The notes under the pieces: model-generated
Seen by the model: only the letters and a program-made list of their open reading frames with translations
The model's database searches: none
Told to the model about the DNA's origin: nothing
Origin: Rhodospirillales bacterium
GTDB lineage: Bacteria; Pseudomonadota; Alphaproteobacteria; Rhodospirillales; Shumkoniaceae
DNA length: 64,000 nt
NCBI GenBank assembly: GCA_016776725.1
Contig: JADHSV010000013.1
Location: forward strand, 1-64,000
Direction: 5' to 3'
Made by a program: the position numbers and the translations under genes
Shown here: in pieces, positions 26,802 through 35,585 of the stretch
Position numbering within the stretch: the stretch's first letter is position 1
Layout of the letters: the number at the start of each line of letters is the position of its first letter

Positions 26802-28244
26802 ATGGCGGAATGTGAATTGATTATTGCAGGCGGAACCGTCATCGACGGTGCGGGCGGGCCACGATTTGCCGCTGATATCGGCGTGGCCGAGGGGCGTATC
26901 GTCGCGATGGGGGATCTGTCCGATCAGCCCGCCGCAGACCGGATCGACGCCGCTGGTCTAATCGTCGCGCCCGGATTTATCGACGCCCATACCCATGACG
27001 ACCGCCTTTTGTTTTCCGATCCGACCATGGCCCCCAAGGCCAGCCAGGGCGTAACCAGTGTGGTTGTCGGTAATTGTGGGGTCAGTCTGGCCCCCTACGT
27101 TCCCGAAGGCGATCCGCCGCCGCCGTTGAACCTTTTGGGCGGGCACGACGAATTTTGTTTCCCCACGGTGGCGGCCTATGCCGAGGCGCTGGAAAAGTCT
27201 CCGGCGGCCATCAATGCGGCCGTGCTGGCCGGGCATACGACCTTCCGCGCCGCCGTCATGGACGACCTGACCCGTGCCGCGACGCCGGACGAAATCGAGG
27301 CCATGACAGCTCTTCTCGATGAAGCCCTGGCCGCTGGTTGCGTCGGGCTTAGCACCGGCACTGCCTATCCCGCCGCGGCGGCTGCGCCGACCGAAGAGCT
27401 GATGGCGCTGGCCGAACGGCTGGGGCCAGCGGGCGCGGTCTTTACCACCCATATGCGCGACGAAGCCGATGATGTGATCCCCGCTATCGAAGAAACCCTC
27501 GATATCGCGCGGCGCGCGGGCGTACATGTGGTGATTTCCCATCACAAGGTGTGCGGCAAGGAGAACTTTGGGCGATCCCGCGAAACCCTGGCTGTTATCG
27601 AAGGCGCGCGAGCCGAGGGTCTGGATGTCGATCTTGATACCTATCCCTACGCGGCGGGCTCCACCGTGCTGCTCAAAGGTTTGGTCAAACGCTCAAAAAG
27701 GGTGTTGATCACCTGGTGCGAACCGCACCCCGAAATGGGCGGCCGCGACCTGGCCGACATCATGGCTGAATGGGATGTCGATGTGAATGAAGCCATCGCG
27801 CGATTGAACCCGGCGGGGGCCGTCTATTTCCAGGCCGACGAGGGTGACGTCCAGCGTATCCTCGCGTTTTCGCAAACCATGGTCGGGTCCGATGGCCTGC
27901 CCCATGATCCCCGCCCGCATCCGCGTTTATGGGGGGCGTTTGCCCGTGTGCTGGGCCACTATTCCCGCGACCTGGCACTGTTTTCGCTGGAGGAGGCCGT
28001 GCACCGCATGACCGGCGTTCCGGCCCGCGTTTTTGGGCTGGAAGGCAGGGGGCTGATTGCCGAAGGGGCGGCTGCCGATCTGGTGTTGTTTGACGCCGAA
28101 ACCATCCTTGATCGTTCCACCTACGAGGATTCGGTGCAGCAAGCCACCGGCATCAAGCTTGTCATGGTCAACGGGCAAGCCGTCTGGCGCGACGGCGCAA
28201 CGACCGGAAACCGGCCCGGCAAACTGATCCGGCGTAAAGATTAA
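26802..28244 (+). CDS. D-aminoacylase / N-acyl-D-amino-acid deacylase
   Basis: A 480-residue amidohydrolase-superfamily enzyme that cleaves N-acyl-D-amino acids. The first metal site is HTHDD at 63-67, the bridging cysteine of D-aminoacylases is Cys92 in GNCG, further histidines lie in FTTHMRDE and VVISHHK, and the catalytic aspartate is in SDGLPHD near 366. The length is usual. It may recycle D-amino acids from peptidoglycan or seawater. Its stop overlaps that of the convergent LysE-type gene in TTAA (28241-28244). Confidence 0.88.
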   Translation: MAECELIIAGGTVIDGAGGPRFAADIGVAEGRIVAMGDLSDQPAADRIDAAGLIVAPGFIDAHTHDDRLLFSDPTMAPKASQGVTSVVVGNCGVSLAPYVPEGDPPPPLNLLGGHDEFCFPTVAAYAEALEKSPAAINAAVLAGHTTFRAAVMDDLTRAATPDEIEAMTALLDEALAAGCVGLSTGTAYPAAAAAPTEELMALAERLGPAGAVFTTHMRDEADDVIPAIEETLDIARRAGVHVVISHHKVCGKENFGRSRETLAVIEGARAEGLDVDLDTYPYAAGSTVLLKGLVKRSKRVLITWCEPHPEMGGRDLADIMAEWDVDVNEAIARLNPAGAVYFQADEGDVQRILAFSQTMVGSDGLPHDPRPHPRLWGAFARVLGHYSRDLALFSLEEAVHRMTGVPARVFGLEGRGLIAEGAAADLVLFDAETILDRSTYEDSVQQATGIKLVMVNGQAVWRDGATTGNRPGKLIRRKD

Positions 28245-28858
28245 CGACGGGCGGCGGCAAGCAGCAAGCCGCCGCCGATCAAAACGCCACCGGTCAGGCG
28301 GCAGCGCAAGCGCGCCGCGCGCGGGCCCTTGAACATGGCCATGGCCCAGTCGGCCACGAAGGCGTAGGCGGCAGTCAGCCCCCCGGCGATCACCAGGTAG
28401 ATGACGCTCAACACCGTGAACTGGGGCAGGGGCGGCAGACCGGCGTCAAGAAACTGCGGAAAAAACGCGGCCACGAAAATGATCCCCTTGGGGTTGGACA
28501 GGGTGACCGCAAAGCCCTCGGCGAAAAGCGAACGTCCGCTCCGCGCTGGCGGCGGCGCATCTTCCTGGGCAAGCGCCCCCGCCCGCCAAGCCTGAACACC
28601 GATGAATACCAGATAGGCAACGCCGCCCCAGCGCAGCACCTCGAACCATTCGGCGGCCATAACCATCAGCGAACTGATGCCGGTGGCGGCGATCAGCACA
28701 TGTATCAGGCAAGCCAATCCCGCGCCCAGAACCGTCAGCATGGTTCGGCGCGCCCCGTGCACCGTGGCGTGGGCCACCGTCAGCATGATGCTGGGGCCGG
28801 GTATCAGGATCAAAATGGTGGTGGCTAACGCGAAAGCGGCCAGGGTCTCGAATGCCAT
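28241..28858 (-). CDS. LysE/RhtB family amino-acid exporter
   Basis: A 205-residue inner-membrane translocator with about six hydrophobic helices. The N-terminal signature TILILIPGPSIMLTV and the NPKGIIFVAAFFPQF segment are typical of the RhtB branch. ATG 28858 starts the conserved part; an ATG 15 codons earlier is possible. Convergent with the D-aminoacylase, so it could export an amino acid released there. Confidence 0.85.
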   Translation of the reverse strand: MAFETLAAFALATTILILIPGPSIMLTVAHATVHGARRTMLTVLGAGLACLIHVLIAATGISSLMVMAAEWFEVLRWGGVAYLVFIGVQAWRAGALAQEDAPPPARSGRSLFAEGFAVTLSNPKGIIFVAAFFPQFLDAGLPPLPQFTVLSVIYLVIAGGLTAAYAFVADWAMAMFKGPRAARLRCRLTGGVLIGGGLLLAAARR

Positions 28859-29195
28859 GGGGCGGGGTTTTCCTTTGTCGTTTTCGTCGTGTCCGAACGC
28901 CACGCGGACGCACCTTAAAGTTTTTCCGTCAATTGGGAAAGATCGCTGATAACGGTGCCATAGAACCGTTTAACCCCGGCGAGAGTAAGGGAATTCCTTA
29001 TGACCGAGCGTCAAAAACAGCATCGACACAAGCTGAAACTTCGAGATATACGATCAAAAAAAACCACCAAAATACATTTGCCGTTAATGGCAAAGAAATA
29101 ATATTTGAGGGACGCACGGCATCAGGGAGCCAAAAATCGCCCCTGAATAAGAATCGTCTAATATAATTCCCTCAAAGCTCTTGAAGGGAAGGTCG
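28859..29195. other. Intergenic region before the membrane kinase
   Basis: 337 bases. It must contain promoters for the exporter and the kinase, but I could not place convincing hexamers. A 33-codon basic frame at 29000-29101 has a weak GGGA site and is not claimed as a gene. Confidence 0.4.
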
Positions 29196-31013
29196 TTGTC
29201 TGAGATATCCCTTGATGTAAGAACAATGATGTTTTTGGGGGCTTCCCTTTTCGGGGCCCTCACCATCGCTCTAATTTTTGTCTGGAAGGTTCACGGTAAG
29301 GTCGAAGGACCGTTATTGTGGGCCATTGGCATGGGGGTAATCGCCGGCGCCTTTTTTCTGATGTCACTGCGGGGAATTATCCCGCATTTCGCGTCCATCG
29401 TTGTTGCCAATACTCTTGGCGTGGCGGGGGTCGCCATACTTCTCAGAGGAATTCGCGCCTTTCAGGGTGTGCAGCGTGGGGGCGTATGGGAGTGGGGTGC
29501 TATCATCGTCACCTTCCCGACTTTCGTCTATTTTACCCATATCAGTTCAGATCTGAACGCACGGATCGTTTTTGACTCGGCGATTGTCGCCCTTTTGATG
29601 TTTCGTTGTTCCTTTCTTATCCTCGCGGACGGCCCGATCGGTCGGCGCGCAGCCCATTTGTTTTCATCCGCCGGTTTTGCCGTTGTTGCGGTTTCGTTGT
29701 CTTTTCTAAATGTGTCGACCTTGATGGGCGTTGGGAAGGGTGCCGCCGATGCCTCGCTTTTTTCGCCCAATGCCGTCATCGTGATTTTTCTTTTCATTCA
29801 CGTTTTGGGTTACGTCGTATTCACCCTTGGCTTGGCCCTATTGCCTGGGCAGAGGGCGCAAACCGAATTAGCCGATGAGATCGCCGAACGAAAGCGGGCG
29901 GAAAGCGATGTGCGCGAAAGAGAGGCCAAATACCGGAGCCTGGTGGAAACCTCTCACGACCTCATATGGTCGGTGGATGCCGACGGGAAGATCACGTTCG
30001 TCAACGAGGCAGGAGCACAATCCATATTGGGCTATGGTTTGGATGAGATGGTTGGCAAGTCGTTTACCTTCTTCGTGACGCCGGAGCAGGCCGAGAAGGA
30101 CATGAAGATCTTCGCCGAAACAAAGAAAGGCGGACATCGGTTTAATTACGAAACCAATTTCAGGGCGAAAGACGGAACGCTGGTTCCCATAAATATCAAC
30201 GCCGCTGTGGTCAGGGATGGGGACGGCAACGTCGTAGGAGCGAGCGGCACGGCGCAGGACTTGACCGAGCACAATCGCATGGAGAGCCAGCTTCGCCATG
30301 CAAAAAAGATGGAGGCCGTGGGTCAATTGACCGGCGGCGTCGCCCATGAGTTCAACAACCTTCTTCAGGCAATTATGGCGAATCTCCAAATGGCCCGTGA
30401 GAGCTGCGGCGACAGGGAAAAATCGGCCCCGTTACTTGATGGCGCCATTGCTGCATGCATTCGGGGTGGAAACCTAACCTATCAACTTCTGTCGTTTTCC
30501 CGAAATCAGGTGCTATCGTCGGACGTGATCAACATCAATGACATGCTGGCGTCATTTTCCGGCTCATTGGCCGGGACCCTTGGCGTCGGCATTTCCCTCA
30601 AGACCGAGTTTGCCGATGACCTGATGCCGGTCGAAATCGATATCGATGGCATTGAAAGCGCCTTGATAAATCTGGCGCACAATTCCCGGTTGGCCATGCC
30701 CGATGGCGGCACGATAACCATCGGAACCGCCGCCGTCGATTTGGCCGATGCCATCCACCACGAAGACGGCGAACTGCCCGCCGGCAAGTACGTGGTTGTG
30801 GATTTTTCTGATACCGGTTACGGGATGGCCCCGGAGGTTCTTGAGCGCGCATTCGAGCCATTTTTCACGACCCGCGATGTCGGCGAAGGCTCCGGCCTCG
30901 GGCTAAGCATGGTCTACGGTTTTGCCATGCAGTCCGACGGGCATGCCGCCATTGAAAGCGGGCCCGGCAGCGGGACGACAGTGAGAATGTATTTGCCCAT
31001 TGCCAAGACCTGA
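29196..31013 (+). CDS. Membrane sensor histidine kinase with PAS domain
   Basis: About 605 residues: an N-terminal block of roughly seven hydrophobic helices (to about 215), a short coiled linker, a PAS domain (about 240-355), HisKA with the acceptor His near 383 in GGVAHEFNNL, and an HATPase ending in GEGSGLGLSMVYGF. No receiver domain follows. TTG 29196 is preferred (AAGGGA six bases upstream); TTG 29181 and ATG 29226 are alternatives. The transmitter closely resembles that of the hybrid kinase at 3835, pointing to duplication and domain shuffling. No response regulator is adjacent. Confidence 0.82.
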   Translation: MSEISLDVRTMMFLGASLFGALTIALIFVWKVHGKVEGPLLWAIGMGVIAGAFFLMSLRGIIPHFASIVVANTLGVAGVAILLRGIRAFQGVQRGGVWEWGAIIVTFPTFVYFTHISSDLNARIVFDSAIVALLMFRCSFLILADGPIGRRAAHLFSSAGFAVVAVSLSFLNVSTLMGVGKGAADASLFSPNAVIVIFLFIHVLGYVVFTLGLALLPGQRAQTELADEIAERKRAESDVREREAKYRSLVETSHDLIWSVDADGKITFVNEAGAQSILGYGLDEMVGKSFTFFVTPEQAEKDMKIFAETKKGGHRFNYETNFRAKDGTLVPININAAVVRDGDGNVVGASGTAQDLTEHNRMESQLRHAKKMEAVGQLTGGVAHEFNNLLQAIMANLQMARESCGDREKSAPLLDGAIAACIRGGNLTYQLLSFSRNQVLSSDVININDMLASFSGSLAGTLGVGISLKTEFADDLMPVEIDIDGIESALINLAHNSRLAMPDGGTITIGTAAVDLADAIHHEDGELPAGKYVVVDFSDTGYGMAPEVLERAFEPFFTTRDVGEGSGLGLSMVYGFAMQSDGHAAIESGPGSGTTVRMYLPIAKT

Positions 31014-31080
31014 GCGGGCAGAAAGATTCCTGTATGGCTATCGGGCGGGGTAAATCCAGATGGGATGGGGCCAGCGTAAT

Positions 31081-31581
31081 TTAGCCCTTGATGGAAATCC
31101 AGATTTCGATCTGGGCGTTGCTCATGTCCACGGTGCGTTCGTCATAGACCTCGAAATCGCCGCTATAGGCGCGTTCGCCGCCCATTTGTTCGGGTGTCAT
31201 GGCCCAGATTTCCTTCCACGCATCGAAGATGATGGTGGGGATTTCGCCCTTGTCGCTGGTGAAAACGGCGTATTTCGCGGGCGGTACCGTTTTCGTTCTG
31301 AGCCCGGCGGGCATATGGCTTTCGGGCGATACTTCGCAGCCCGCCATTAATGTGTAGGGCCCGTCGGCGTCGCTGTCGAAATCGGAATAAAGCCCAAGCA
31401 CGACGCCCGGATTTGTCTGTCCGGGGATGTGGCCGGGGAGGCTTTCATAGGTGAAGCGTTCCCAAAGTCCGGGAATTCTTGCGGTCGTCAAATCCATTTC
31501 GGCGGCGTTGGTCGTGCGCACATCGATACCGCCTACGCTGAACCCAGCGCGCGTGACGATTTTTGGTGCCTTTATCGACAT
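31081..31581 (-). CDS. GyrI-like / AraC effector-binding domain protein
   Basis: A 166-residue stand-alone small-molecule binding domain of the GyrI/Cass2 type. Typical elements are VGGIDVRTTNA at the start, GLYSDFDSDADGPYTLMAG in the centre and DFEVYDERTVD with IEIWISIKG at the end. Such proteins bind hydrophobic or cationic ligands. There is no DNA-binding part. It is 97 bases downstream of iolB on the same strand, so it may be co-transcribed. Confidence 0.7.
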   Translation of the reverse strand: MSIKAPKIVTRAGFSVGGIDVRTTNAAEMDLTTARIPGLWERFTYESLPGHIPGQTNPGVVLGLYSDFDSDADGPYTLMAGCEVSPESHMPAGLRTKTVPPAKYAVFTSDKGEIPTIIFDAWKEIWAMTPEQMGGERAYSGDFEVYDERTVDMSNAQIEIWISIKG

Positions 31582-31677
31582 GGTTCAACCCTTCGCTTCG
31601 GATCGGTTCCAAAGGAATATTACACAAATCCACCAACGAAAGGAAATTAGAGCGTTTTTGGTCGGAAAGGGCCCTAA

Positions 31678-32490
31678 CTAGTCGCCCACGCCCTTCGGCG
31701 CCCAGACCTGCGCGTTTTCGTCCATGGTCCAGGTGTGTTCCTCGGTGAATTCGGGAATGGTGTAGCGGTTTCCCGGTAAATGATTGATCACCCAGGCGTA
31801 GTACATGCCATAACCGGGTGCGGCGCACTGGGCGTGATCATTGGGCGGAAAGATCTTCACTGTGTCGAACTGACGCACCCGCAATACGTTGTCGGCCAGT
31901 TCCGCATGGCCAAATCCGCGCGGGTCGGTAAACCTGTAATGATAGATTTCGGGTTGCGGGTGATGGTGCGGCGGATAGCTGGACCATCTGCCCGGCATGG
32001 TGATGACTTCGCCCAGCACCATTTCGGTATTGGGGTCAGAATTGGTGTTGTCGAAAATGGTACGCACGAAACGCAGGCATGTGCCGCCCACCTGTCCCGC
32101 GCCGCGGTGTTCGTTGGGCACGTCCGACGGCATGTAAATTCGGGGCTCGAACGGTTTTTGGTTGTCCACGGTGTAGACGGTGAATTCAACATCGCTGTGG
32201 CAGGAAAATCGCACGGTTTCGCGCGCCGCGGCGTGGATGCAGCTTGAACTTTCGTCGAACAGCGAGGTGCGCTCGAAGTCAACGGTTCGCCCGCCTACCA
32301 CGGCGGTAAGCTTGCCATCCATCAAGAGCCAGGCGGTTTCCGTTTCCGTCGTGGTTTCAAAGGTCTTTCCGGCAGCGATTTTCAGAACCGCCAGCCCGAT
32401 CCCGGTATCATCCTGGGCTTCGCCAAAACGCGTGATTTCAGTCAACCCGAGGCCAAAGCCTTTGCGATGTTGGGTCAGATGGAGGGTCAT
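31678..32490 (-). CDS. iolB: 5-deoxy-glucuronate isomerase IolB
   Basis: A 270-residue bicupin that converts 5-deoxyglucuronate to 5-dehydro-2-deoxygluconate, the step after IolD. The metal-binding cluster is HHHPQPEIYHYRF with HHH at 175-177 and Glu181. ATG 32490 follows AGGAGATCGTTCC; the open frame continues far upstream to 33261, but only as the antisense of the divergent SDR gene. It lies 20 kb from the other iol genes, so the inositol regulon is split. Confidence 0.92.
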   Translation of the reverse strand: MTLHLTQHRKGFGLGLTEITRFGEAQDDTGIGLAVLKIAAGKTFETTTETETAWLLMDGKLTAVVGGRTVDFERTSLFDESSSCIHAAARETVRFSCHSDVEFTVYTVDNQKPFEPRIYMPSDVPNEHRGAGQVGGTCLRFVRTIFDNTNSDPNTEMVLGEVITMPGRWSSYPPHHHPQPEIYHYRFTDPRGFGHAELADNVLRVRQFDTVKIFPPNDHAQCAAPGYGMYYAWVINHLPGNRYTIPEFTEEHTWTMDENAQVWAPKGVGD

Positions 32491-32527
32491 GGAACGATCT
32501 CCTGCCGGATAAAAACAATTTTTCCAA

Positions 32528-32556
32528 TTGACTATACGTTTAGAAATTCTTTTATT
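32528..32556 (+). promoter_or_regulatory. Predicted promoter in the iolB/SDR divergent region
   Basis: TTGACT (32528-32533) and TTTATT (32551-32556) with a 17-base spacer drive the SDR gene. On the other strand a perfect TTGACA (complement of TGTCAA near 32562) points toward iolB, so the two promoters overlap back to back. A degenerate GGAA-N6 element on the minus strand lies alongside. Confidence 0.4.
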
Positions 32557-32607
32557 TGCTGTCAATGATATCCCTTCCTGAACGGGCTCAAAACTGGAGA
32601 TTGCCAA

Positions 32608-33432
32608 ATGACCGACGCATCCGACCGCATTGCACCCGACGTCGATTTCAAAAACGAGCTTGCCGGAATGTTCGATTTGAGCGGCCAGGTCGTTTACATG
32701 CCGGGCGGATACGGCGGTATCGGCGAAGCCTGTGCCTGGGCCTTGTGCATGCACGGGGCCAAGGTCGTGATATCGGGCCGCAACGTTGAAAAGGCGAAGG
32801 AACTGGCGGCCAATTTGCGGGACGGCGGTTTTGAAGCCACGGGCATCGGCGTCGACGTGACCAGCGTTGACGAAATCCGGGCCTCCGTTGATAAGGTCGT
32901 GGAGACATTCGGCGGGCTGGATATTCTGCTCAACTGCACCGGTCTTCAGATTGAGCAGCCCATGCTGGAAGTCACCGAGGAAGCCTTCGATCAGGTTTAC
33001 CAGGTCAATCTGAAGGCCTCCATGTTCCTGGGTCAGGCGGCGGCCAAACATATGATCGAAACGGGCCGCAAGGGTCGCATCATCCATTTTCTGTCGGTGC
33101 GTTCGCAACTGGGTATTCGCAATCGCGGCTATTCCGCCTACTGCTCGACCAAGGGCGGACAGGTGATGATGATCAAGCAGCACGCCATGGAACTTGCGCC
33201 GCACGGCATCAACGTCAACGGCGTGGCGCCGACGTTCGTTTACACCGAACAAATCCGTCATGTGATGGAGAATCCGGAGTTCCGAAAATACCTTTATGAA
33301 CGTATTCCGCTGGGCCGGATTGCCGATCCCAAGGATATTGTCGGGCCGGTCACGTTCTTTTGTTCGCCCAGCGCGTCCTTCGTTACGGGCCAGACAATGT
33401 ACGTGGACGGCGGGATTACCTGCTCGCAGTAG
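32608..33432 (+). CDS. SDR family oxidoreductase (gluconate 5-dehydrogenase-like)
   Basis: A 274-residue short-chain dehydrogenase with the YCSTK catalytic pair and a C-terminal FVTGQTMYVDGG. The cofactor loop reads MPGGYGGIG (31-39), with Pro32 where nearly all SDRs have threonine (TGGxxGIG). NCTG replaces the usual NAAG/NNAG. Divergence from iolB with overlapping promoters suggests a role on a deoxy-keto-gluconate or inositol-derived sugar acid; that is inference. Confidence 0.78.
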   Translation: MTDASDRIAPDVDFKNELAGMFDLSGQVVYMPGGYGGIGEACAWALCMHGAKVVISGRNVEKAKELAANLRDGGFEATGIGVDVTSVDEIRASVDKVVETFGGLDILLNCTGLQIEQPMLEVTEEAFDQVYQVNLKASMFLGQAAAKHMIETGRKGRIIHFLSVRSQLGIRNRGYSAYCSTKGGQVMMIKQHAMELAPHGINVNGVAPTFVYTEQIRHVMENPEFRKYLYERIPLGRIADPKDIVGPVTFFCSPSASFVTGQTMYVDGGITCSQ

Positions 33433-33634
33433 GTATTGGCCACGTCGCGCCAGTCCAAATTATACCGTTTTGCCAAAACATCGTGCTGGACATCATCGCC
33501 GGAATCGTGGAATTGATGGTACCTTGAACGGTGGCGCCACGGTGTCGCCGTTGCGAGGGATGCGTTGTTCAGAATTGACAGAGGCGGTCGCGGATTTGTC
33601 CAGCGGTCGAGAATGCTGTGGCCAAAAAAAACCG

Positions 33635-34345
33635 ATGTTTTTCGCCGAGAGGCTAAAGCTCGCCGAACGTTATAAAAATGCGACGGTCGCGGATGTCATG
33701 GAAGAGCTTGCATCCCTGCGGGCCAACATCCGCGAAGATATCTCTTCCGAGATCAAAGGCGCCTTGAAAGACATTGATTTTTCGGCCGGGGACGACGAGC
33801 AGTCGACCGTCGTCGAGCGGGTCATGGCCGAGGTTATTAACCTCAACGATCATATCAGCGCGACCAAGGAAGAAATCACGGCGCTGAAAGCGGCCGACGA
33901 GACGAACTCGTCCATTACTTCGGCTACCGATGAATTGACCGAGGTAGTCAAGACCACCGAAGCCGCGGCCAATGCTATTTTGGAAAATGCCGAACTGATT
34001 GACGGCGTTGTTGCGGGTCTGCGAAAAAAGATACCCGAGGGCGATCCCGACGATATTGAGGCCGATGTCGACAAGCTTGAATTCATCAGCATGGAACTGC
34101 TGACCGCGTGCAGTTTCCAGGATATTACCGGCCAGCGCATCAACAAGGTGGTTAATGCCCTCAATTATATTGAGGAACGCCTGAGCAAGATGATCTCCAT
34201 CTGGAACATCAAGCAGGGCACCGCCGACACCCACGCCATGACCTTTGCCGAGGGTGATGAGCGCGAAGACAAGGACATGATCCACGGTCCGCAAGGCGAC
34301 GTGGGTGGTATGGATCAGGACGACATCGACAGCATGTTCGACTGA
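33635..34345 (+). CDS. cheZ: Protein phosphatase CheZ
   Basis: A 236-residue helical CheZ, which speeds dephosphorylation of CheY-P in chemotaxis. The active-site helix motif FQDITGQRI (161-169) with Gln162 is diagnostic. The C-terminal tail DQDDIDSMFD resembles the CheY-binding peptides of CheZ and FliM. The start is uncertain: ATG 33635 has no clear ribosome-binding site and sits behind a run of eight A; a GTG at 33620 would be in frame only if one A were added. No other chemotaxis gene is in the window. Confidence 0.8.
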   Translation: MFFAERLKLAERYKNATVADVMEELASLRANIREDISSEIKGALKDIDFSAGDDEQSTVVERVMAEVINLNDHISATKEEITALKAADETNSSITSATDELTEVVKTTEAAANAILENAELIDGVVAGLRKKIPEGDPDDIEADVDKLEFISMELLTACSFQDITGQRINKVVNALNYIEERLSKMISIWNIKQGTADTHAMTFAEGDEREDKDMIHGPQGDVGGMDQDDIDSMFD

Positions 34346-34363
34346 TCGGCCCGGCCTTTTGGC

Positions 34364-34657
34364 CTAATCGTTGGTTACGATTGTAAACGTTGCGTCGCGC
34401 GTGATTACCATGGGCGCGATATCCTCGCGCCAGCCCGGCATATAAGGCATTTCCGAATGCGCTTTGAGGGCCGCTTCATCGTCGAACAATTCGTACAGGA
34501 AGATCACGTTTCCGTCTTCGACGGGAACCAGAACGTCACAGCGAATACAGCCCGGTTCGCTGCGCACGACGGCCGCGTGCCGTTGGGCGCGGGCGATGAA
34601 ATCGGCACGGAATTCGGGTTTGCATTCCGCGCGAAATACGATGGCGCGATGGCTCAT
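34364..34657 (-). CDS. Antibiotic biosynthesis monooxygenase domain protein
   Basis: A 97-residue ferredoxin-like ABM-fold protein (putative quinol monooxygenase, YgiN-like). Characteristic parts are FIARAQRHAAVVRSEPGCIRCDV and the VIFLYELFDDEAALKAH strand-helix. It is last of three same-strand genes (CoA-transferase, NMT1-like protein, ABM) and lies 11 bases after the NMT1-like gene, so probably the same operon. Confidence 0.75.
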   Translation of the reverse strand: MSHRAIVFRAECKPEFRADFIARAQRHAAVVRSEPGCIRCDVLVPVEDGNVIFLYELFDDEAALKAHSEMPYMPGWREDIAPMVITRDATFTIVTND

Positions 34658-34668
34658 GTCATGGCTCC

Positions 34669-35559
34669 TTATGTTGCATCCGGCGGCGTGGCGACTACCG
34701 CTTCATAGGCGAAGCGTTGCGAAATGACGCCGGCGTGCGTGAACACGTCCAGCGCGGTTTCGTACGCCGCGGGTGAAATTTCAACTTCCGGCGTCCAGCA
34801 GCCCAGGCCCTGATAGGTTTCGATGGTGGTGGCCAGAACATCGGCATCGATGCCCTTGAAGAAATCGGCTTCCGCCCTCGCGATCTCGCGGGCAGGCGTT
34901 TCCTTCACGTAGGCGCGGGCCTTGCGATAGGCGCGCATGAAGGCCAGTGCGGCGTCCGATTGGAGCCATTTGCGCGATGCGGTCAGGCTGCTGAAGGCAA
35001 CGGGGCCGATGGCGTCGCCCACCGCCGCAACCACGTAACCAAGGCCGTCTTTTTCCAACTGCTGCGGGGCGGGGCCCTGCAAATGCACGTATTCACCTTT
35101 TCCGTCGCGAAAAGCCTGTTCCATCTCGTCGGGTTCGCCTGCGTTGATGGCGTTGATGCTGTCGTAGGCCAGTCCTTGCTTGTGGGCGGCGAATTTGAAC
35201 ATGGCCAGCGGTTGCCCCAGGTGGTCAACCAGCACGTCGCGCCCCTGCATCTTGCTCCAGGTGAAGTCCGGGTCCGGCTGGCGCGCCGCGATGAAAAAGC
35301 CGTCGCGCTCGTTGATTTGCGCGAAGTGCATCAGGTCCAGCGTTTCCCCCTTGCCCAGCGGGCCCCAGCTTGCCGACACTGCGATCTGCGCGACATCGGC
35401 GGTTCCGTCCGTCAAGGCTTGCCAGGCCGTGCGCTCGGGCGTTGCTGCCTCGTAGTTCGCCTCAAGTCCTTCGGCGGCCAGAAATCCGCCCGAAATGGCC
35501 GAGATCAGCGGACTGTAAAAAGCCGAATGGCGGGATACGATGATATTGATTTTAGCCAT
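34669..35559 (-). CDS. NMT1/THI5-like binding protein without signal peptide
   Basis: A 296-residue periplasmic-binding-protein fold of the NMT1/SsuA/THI5 group, recognised from the start IIVSRHSAFYSPLISAISGGFL and the DVLVDHLGQP and QGLGCWTP segments. Unlike transport members it begins directly with the first beta strand (MAKINIIVSRHS), with no signal peptide or lipobox. No permease or ATPase is nearby. It therefore looks cytoplasmic, either a sensor or an enzyme-like THI5 relative. It lies between a CoA-transferase and a small monooxygenase. Confidence 0.65.
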   Translation of the reverse strand: MAKINIIVSRHSAFYSPLISAISGGFLAAEGLEANYEAATPERTAWQALTDGTADVAQIAVSASWGPLGKGETLDLMHFAQINERDGFFIAARQPDPDFTWSKMQGRDVLVDHLGQPLAMFKFAAHKQGLAYDSINAINAGEPDEMEQAFRDGKGEYVHLQGPAPQQLEKDGLGYVVAAVGDAIGPVAFSSLTASRKWLQSDAALAFMRAYRKARAYVKETPAREIARAEADFFKGIDADVLATTIETYQGLGCWTPEVEISPAAYETALDVFTHAGVISQRFAYEAVVATPPDAT

Positions 35560-35585
35560 GATTTTGTTTCCTCCCCATCGGCAGT

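Noticed and set aside
29000-29101. 33-codon basic open frame
   Set aside because: Weak ribosome-binding site, no conservation evidence and a composition explained by A-rich intergenic DNA.
32491-33261. Upstream extension of the iolB frame
   Set aside because: No stop intervenes by chance, but the extension is antisense to an SDR gene and a good ribosome-binding site marks ATG 32490.
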